From NCBI RefSeq assembly GCF_014649395.1, contig NZ_BMSY01000010.1:62001-126000 (forward strand): a DNA stretch of 64,000 nt. Direction: 5' to 3'. Shown here in pieces: positions 60,388-64,000 of the stretch. Numbering within the stretch: the stretch's first letter is position 1; every line of letters starts with the position of its first letter. Made by a program: the position numbers and the translations under genes. Below the pieces are notes generated by a model. It saw nothing but the letters and a program-made list of their open reading frames with translations, did not search any database and was not told where the DNA came from. The DNA is from Streptomyces aureoverticillatus (GTDB lineage: Bacteria > Actinomycetota > Actinomycetes > Streptomycetales > Streptomycetaceae).

Positions 60388-61992
60388 GTGAGCACTGCTG
60401 CCAACGGCAAACCGGTCGTACTCATCGCTGAAGAGCTGTCGCCCGCCACTGTCGACGCCCTGGGCCCGGACTTCGAGATCCGGCACTGCAACGGCGCGGA
60501 CCGCGCCGAGCTGCTGCCCGCCGTCGCCGACGTCGACGCGATCCTGGTCCGCTCCGCGACCAAGGTCGACGCCGAGGCCATCGCCGCCGCGCGCAAGCTG
60601 AAGGTCGTCGCCCGCGCGGGCGTCGGCCTGGACAACGTCGACGTCTCCGCCGCCACCAAGGCCGGCGTGATGGTCGTCAACGCCCCGACGTCGAACATCG
60701 TCACCGCCGCCGAGCTCGCCTGCGGCCTGATCGTCGCCACCGCGCGCAACATCCCGCAGGCGAACACGGCCCTGAAGAACGGCGAGTGGAAGCGCTCCAA
60801 GTACACGGGCGTGGAGCTGGCCGAGAAGACGCTCGGCGTCGTCGGCCTCGGCCGCATCGGCGCGCTCGTCGCGCAGCGCATGTCGGCCTTCGGCATGAAG
60901 GTCGTGGCGTACGACCCGTATGTGCAGCCCGCGCGTGCCGCGCAGATGGGCGTGAAGGTCCTCTCGCTGGACGAGCTCCTCGAGGTCTCCGACTTCATCA
61001 CCGTGCACCTGCCGAAGACCCCCGAGACCCTCGGCCTCATCGGTGACGAGGCGCTGCACAAGGTGAAGCCGTCCGTGCGCGTCGTCAACGCCGCCCGAGG
61101 CGGCATCGTCGACGAGGAGGCGCTGTACTCGGCGCTCAAGGAGGGCCGCGTCGCGGGCGCCGGCCTCGATGTGTACGCGAAGGAGCCGTGCACCGACTCG
61201 CCGCTCTTCGAGCTCGACCAGGTCGTGTGCACCCCGCACCTCGGCGCCTCCACCGACGAGGCCCAGGAGAAGGCGGGCATCTCCGTCGCCAAGTCGGTGC
61301 GCCTCGCGCTCGCCGGTGAGCTGGTGCCGGACGCGGTGAACGTCCAGGGCGGCGTCATCGCCGAGGACGTGCGGCCCGGCCTTCCGCTGGCCGAGAAGCT
61401 CGGCCGGATCTTCACCGCCCTCGCGGGCGAGGTCGCCGCCCGGCTCGACGTCGAGGTGTACGGCGAGATCACCCAGCACGACGTGAAGGTGCTCGAACTG
61501 TCCGCCCTGAAGGGCGTGTTCGAGGACGTCGTCGACGAGACCGTCAGCTACGTCAACGCCCCGCTGTTCGCCCAGGAGCGCGGTGTCGAGGTGCGGCTCA
61601 CCACTTCCTCCGAGTCGCCCGACCACCGCAACGTGGTCACCGTGCGCGGCACCCTCGGCGACGGCGAGGAGATCGCCGTGTCCGGCACGCTGGCCGGGCC
61701 CAAGAACCACCAGAAGATCGTGGCCGTCGGGGAGTACGACGTCGATCTGGCGCTCGCCGACCACATGGTCGTGCTGCGGTACGCGGACCGGCCCGGCGTC
61801 GTCGGCACCGTGGGGCGCGTCCTCGGCGAGGCCGGGATCAACATCGCCGGGATGCAGGTGGCTCGGGCCGATGCCGGGGGTGAGGCGCTTGCCGTCCTCA
61901 CCGTCGACGACACGGTGCCGCAGCCGGTCCTCGCCGAGCTCTCCGAGGAGATCGGCGCGGCGTCGGCACGCTCGGTCAACCTGGCGGACTAG
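60388..61992 (+). CDS. serA: D-3-phosphoglycerate dehydrogenase
   Basis: GTG at 60388 with GTGAGGACTC upstream; 534 residues, the long form with an intervening domain and a C-terminal ACT domain. NAD site LGVVGLGRIGALVAQRMSAF, catalytic Arg in SVRVVNAARGGIVDEEALYS, Glu in VYAKEPCTDSPLFELDQVVC and His in CTPHLGASTDEAQEKAGISV. ACT part: YADRPGVVGTVGRVLGEAGI. First step of serine synthesis, likely feedback-regulated by serine. Confidence 0.97.
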   Translation: MSTAANGKPVVLIAEELSPATVDALGPDFEIRHCNGADRAELLPAVADVDAILVRSATKVDAEAIAAARKLKVVARAGVGLDNVDVSAATKAGVMVVNAPTSNIVTAAELACGLIVATARNIPQANTALKNGEWKRSKYTGVELAEKTLGVVGLGRIGALVAQRMSAFGMKVVAYDPYVQPARAAQMGVKVLSLDELLEVSDFITVHLPKTPETLGLIGDEALHKVKPSVRVVNAARGGIVDEEALYSALKEGRVAGAGLDVYAKEPCTDSPLFELDQVVCTPHLGASTDEAQEKAGISVAKSVRLALAGELVPDAVNVQGGVIAEDVRPGLPLAEKLGRIFTALAGEVAARLDVEVYGEITQHDVKVLELSALKGVFEDVVDETVSYVNAPLFAQERGVEVRLTTSSESPDHRNVVTVRGTLGDGEEIAVSGTLAGPKNHQKIVAVGEYDVDLALADHMVVLRYADRPGVVGTVGRVLGEAGINIAGMQVARADAGGEALAVLTVDDTVPQPVLAELSEEIGAASARSVNLAD

Positions 61993-62005
61993 GGGTCCCG
62001 TAACC

Positions 62006-62166
62006 AGGGGGCTCCGCCCCCTGGACCCCCGTATCGCCGCTTCGCGGCTCGTCCTCAATCGCCGGACGGGCTAATTTCCTACGCCGACGTCAGTCGTGAG
62101 GGCGGGCGGGGGAAATCAGCCCCTCCGGCGTTTGAGGAGCGGGGGTCCGGGGGCGGAGCCCCCTGG
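62006..62166. repeat. Inverted pair of family 1 elements (copy F), overlapping the MFS gene end
   Basis: A reverse copy lies at 62006-62073 (AGGGGGCTCCGCCCCCTGGA, then CCTCAATCGCCGGACGGGCT) and a forward copy at 62117-62166 (CAGCCCCTCCGGCGTTTGAG, then GGGGGCGGAGCCCCCTGGG). They can pair as a long hairpin at the end of serA. The forward copy lies inside the coding region of the minus-strand MFS gene. Confidence 0.88.
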
Positions 62167-63704
62167 GCGGCTCGTAGGGCCCACGCCGCCAGCCCGGCTG
62201 CGGCAAGCAGTGTGCCCGCCCCCGCCAGCGCAGCGACATGCATACCGCTGGTGAACGCCGACCGCGCCGCCGCGGTGAGGGCCTCCGACGCCGGTGCCGA
62301 CAGGTGACCGGCGACGGCCAGCGCGCCGCCGAGCGTCTCCCGGGCCTCGTCCGGTGCCGTGGACGGCATCTCGTGCCGGTACACCGCCGTCCCGACGGAC
62401 CCGAGGACGGCCATCCCGAGCGCCCCGCCGAACTCCTGGCCGGTCTCCAGAAGCGAAGACGCCGCCCCGGCCTTCTCCGCGGGGGCCGACCCGAGCGCCA
62501 GGTCGGTGAGCTGTGAGCCGACCACCACCGCCCCGCACGCGAGCACCCCCGCCCCGGCGAGCACCGTCCACAGCGCGTCGGTGTCCGCGAGCAGCAGCAG
62601 CCCGTACCCGCACGCCGCGACCGCGAAGCCGCCCGCGACCACGTACGCCCGGTCCGTGCCCCGCCGCACCAGCGCCGTCGCGACCGGCGCCGCGCAGCCG
62701 ATGAGGACCGACGGCAGCAGCGCCCACAGCGCGGCCTCCATCGCGCTCTTGCCCAGCACGGACTGCAGATACTGCGTCGTGTAGTACGCCGAACCCATCA
62801 TCGCGAACGACGAGACGAGGTTCAGGGCGACGGCGGGGCCGAACCCGCGCGACCCGCGGAACAGGGCGGGGGAGATCAGCGGGGACGCGGCGGTGCGCTG
62901 GCGGCGTACGAACAGGGCCGCGAAGACGAGGCCCACGGCGAGCGGGACGACGTACTCCACGCGCACGCCCTCGGCGGCGATCTCCTTCAGGCCGTACACG
63001 ACCGGAAGCACCGCGGCCATCGACAGCGGCACGCTCAGCACGTCGAAGCGGCCGGGACGCGGGTCCCTGGACTCCGGGATGAGGACCGGCGCGAGCACCA
63101 GGAGCAGCGCCATCGCGGGCAGGTTGACCAGGAACACCGAGCCCCACCAGAAGAACTCGACGAGCAGCCCGCTCAGCACCGAGCCGAGCGCGATACCGGC
63201 GACCATCACGCCCGACCAGATGCCGATCGCCTGCGCCCGCTGCCCGGCGTCACGGAACAGGGTGCGCACCAGCGCGAGCGTGGACGGCATCAGGGTGGCG
63301 CCGCCGATGCCGAGGACGGCGCGGGCGGCGATGAGGAGTTCGGGGCTGTCGGCGTAGGCGGCGGTGAGGGACGCCGCGCCGAAGGCCGCCGCGCCGCACA
63401 GCAGCAGTCGGCGGCGGCCCACGCGGTCGCCGAGCGAGCCCATGGTCATCAGCAGTCCGGCGAGGACGAAGGCGTAGATGTCGAAGATCCACAGTTGCTG
63501 GGTGCCGGTCGGCTCCAGGTCCGCGTTGATCGCGGGGATCGCGAAGTAGAGGACCGAGACGTCCATCGAGACGAGCAGCAGCGGCAGCATCAGGACGGCG
63601 AGGGCCGTCCATTCCCTGCGGCCGGCGCGCGCCGGGACGGCCGGGTCGATCGGATCGGCCGGGTCGAGGGGGTCGGCCGGGTCGTGCGTCGGGTTCGTAG
63701 CCAT
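62079..63704 (-). CDS. MFS transporter, DHA2/14-helix type
   Basis: ATG at 63704; 541 residues. Fourteen or so helices. Motif A is in LAGLLMTMGSLGDRVGRRRL, motif C-like GIWSGVMVAGIALGSVLSGL follows, and LLETGQEFGGALGMAVLGSV is near the end. Drug:H+ antiporter of the DHA2 type, exporting a hydrophobic compound or antiseptic. The last 27 residues (GAPPPDPRSSNAGGADF and on) are encoded by a dispersed intergenic repeat, not by family sequence. The divergent TetR gene is its likely regulator. Confidence 0.92.
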   Translation of the reverse strand: MATNPTHDPADPLDPADPIDPAVPARAGRREWTALAVLMLPLLLVSMDVSVLYFAIPAINADLEPTGTQQLWIFDIYAFVLAGLLMTMGSLGDRVGRRRLLLCGAAAFGAASLTAAYADSPELLIAARAVLGIGGATLMPSTLALVRTLFRDAGQRAQAIGIWSGVMVAGIALGSVLSGLLVEFFWWGSVFLVNLPAMALLLVLAPVLIPESRDPRPGRFDVLSVPLSMAAVLPVVYGLKEIAAEGVRVEYVVPLAVGLVFAALFVRRQRTAASPLISPALFRGSRGFGPAVALNLVSSFAMMGSAYYTTQYLQSVLGKSAMEAALWALLPSVLIGCAAPVATALVRRGTDRAYVVAGGFAVAACGYGLLLLADTDALWTVLAGAGVLACGAVVVGSQLTDLALGSAPAEKAGAASSLLETGQEFGGALGMAVLGSVGTAVYRHEMPSTAPDEARETLGGALAVAGHLSAPASEALTAAARSAFTSGMHVAALAGAGTLLAAAGLAAWALRAAQGAPPPDPRSSNAGGADFPRPPSRLTSA

Positions 63705-63801
63705 GTCCCGGGACTGTACGGACGTATAAAACAGCTGTCTAGTACGGCTGTGTAGGACGCTCGTGTGGGACGAGTGTCTGGATCGTGGGTAGAGTTGCCG
63801 C
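63705..63801. promoter_or_regulatory. Divergent control region between MFS transporter and TetR gene
   Basis: This 97-base gap is AT-richer at 63720-63735 (CGTATAAAAC). It holds a palindrome ACAGCTGT at 63731-63738 and an imperfect inverted repeat ACGCTCGT (63757-63764) with ACGAGTGT (63770-63777). Either could be the TetR operator repressing the transporter gene. Confidence 0.45.
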
Positions 63802-64000
63802 ATGGGACACCGTGAGGATCTGCTGGAAGGCGCCAAGCGCTGCCTGCTGGAGAAGGGGTTCGTGCGCACGACGGCGCGCGACATCGTCAAGGAGTCGGGC
63901 ACGAATCTCGCGTCGATCGGCTACCACTACGGCTCGAAGGACGCCCTGCTCGCGCAGGCCTACATCTCGCTCATCGAGTCCATCGGCGACGCCTTCGACC
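63802..64000 (+). CDS. TetR family regulator, cut by the window edge
   Basis: ATG at 63802 opens MGHREDLLEGAKRCLLEKGF, VRTTARDIVKESGTNLASIG, YHYGSKDALLAQAYI, a textbook TetR helix-turn-helix. The frame is still open at the right edge, so only the first 66 residues are seen. Divergent from the MFS transporter, it probably represses that gene in the absence of an inducer. Confidence 0.9.
   Translation, partial: MGHREDLLEGAKRCLLEKGFVRTTARDIVKESGTNLASIGYHYGSKDALLAQAYISLIESIGDAFD

Overview
The window is very GC-rich, with GTG and TTG starts, GTGA and TGATG gene overlaps, several Tat and lipoprotein signals, and an LAETG cell-wall sorting signal. All of this points to a Streptomyces chromosome. 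From memory (not checked here), the gene order from the cysteine desulfurase at 20.8 kb to serA at 62 kb follows the conserved core of S. coelicolor around SCO5486 to SCO5515.

Region 1, about 1 to 9,200, is accessory and decayed. It holds an 85-bp MITE-like element flanked by TTA duplications, two gene fragments fused by a deletion, an LAETG wall protein, a broken IS481-type transposase and several small genes of unknown function. It also has a frameshifted replication-relaxation gene typical of actinomycete plasmids and integrative elements, a partial duplicate of a neighbouring small gene, a truncated IS5-type transposase and a lone SMI1/KNR4 (SUKH) protein. At least five gene remnants here carry small indels or truncations, whereas I saw none in the following 54 kb.

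Region 2, about 9.7 to 20.7 kb, is a semi-conserved arm. It encodes a TRIC-type channel, a small secreted protein, a tandem pair of membrane-anchored XRE regulators (one with a peptidoglycan-binding domain, one with a DUF2690-like tail), and a thioesterase. A LysR, cysteine dioxygenase and YeiH exporter group looks like a cysteine-sulfur disposal module. A WYL regulator, an alpha/beta hydrolase, and a TetR regulator divergent from two small membrane proteins follow.

Region 3, about 20.7 to 38.6 kb, is housekeeping: cysteine desulfurase and mnmA (tRNA thiolation), an amidase, an oxidoreductase divergent from a GlxA-type regulator, a DUF427 protein, a LOG protein, an SDR coupled to a short MetE-like protein, ligA, a GGDEF-EAL c-di-GMP enzyme (rmdB-like), and gatC-gatA-small ORF-gatB (Gln/Asn-tRNA amidotransferase).

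Region 4, about 38.7 to 64 kb, has a secreted phospholipase C, an MMPL transporter, a GNAT, a large LuxR-family ATPase regulator, a PQQ-type sugar dehydrogenase lipoprotein, an aldo/keto reductase, a hydroxyacid dehydrogenase and a second GGDEF protein whose EAL domain has lost its catalytic signature. Next comes the branched-chain amino acid operon ilvB-ilvN-ilvC, preceded by an Ile-Leu-Val leader peptide and terminator (attenuator), then serA. An MFS transporter and a divergent TetR gene cut by the window edge close the window.

Two dispersed intergenic repeat families run through the window. One forms a 65-bp-arm hairpin between convergent genes and supplies the last residues of the MFS transporter.
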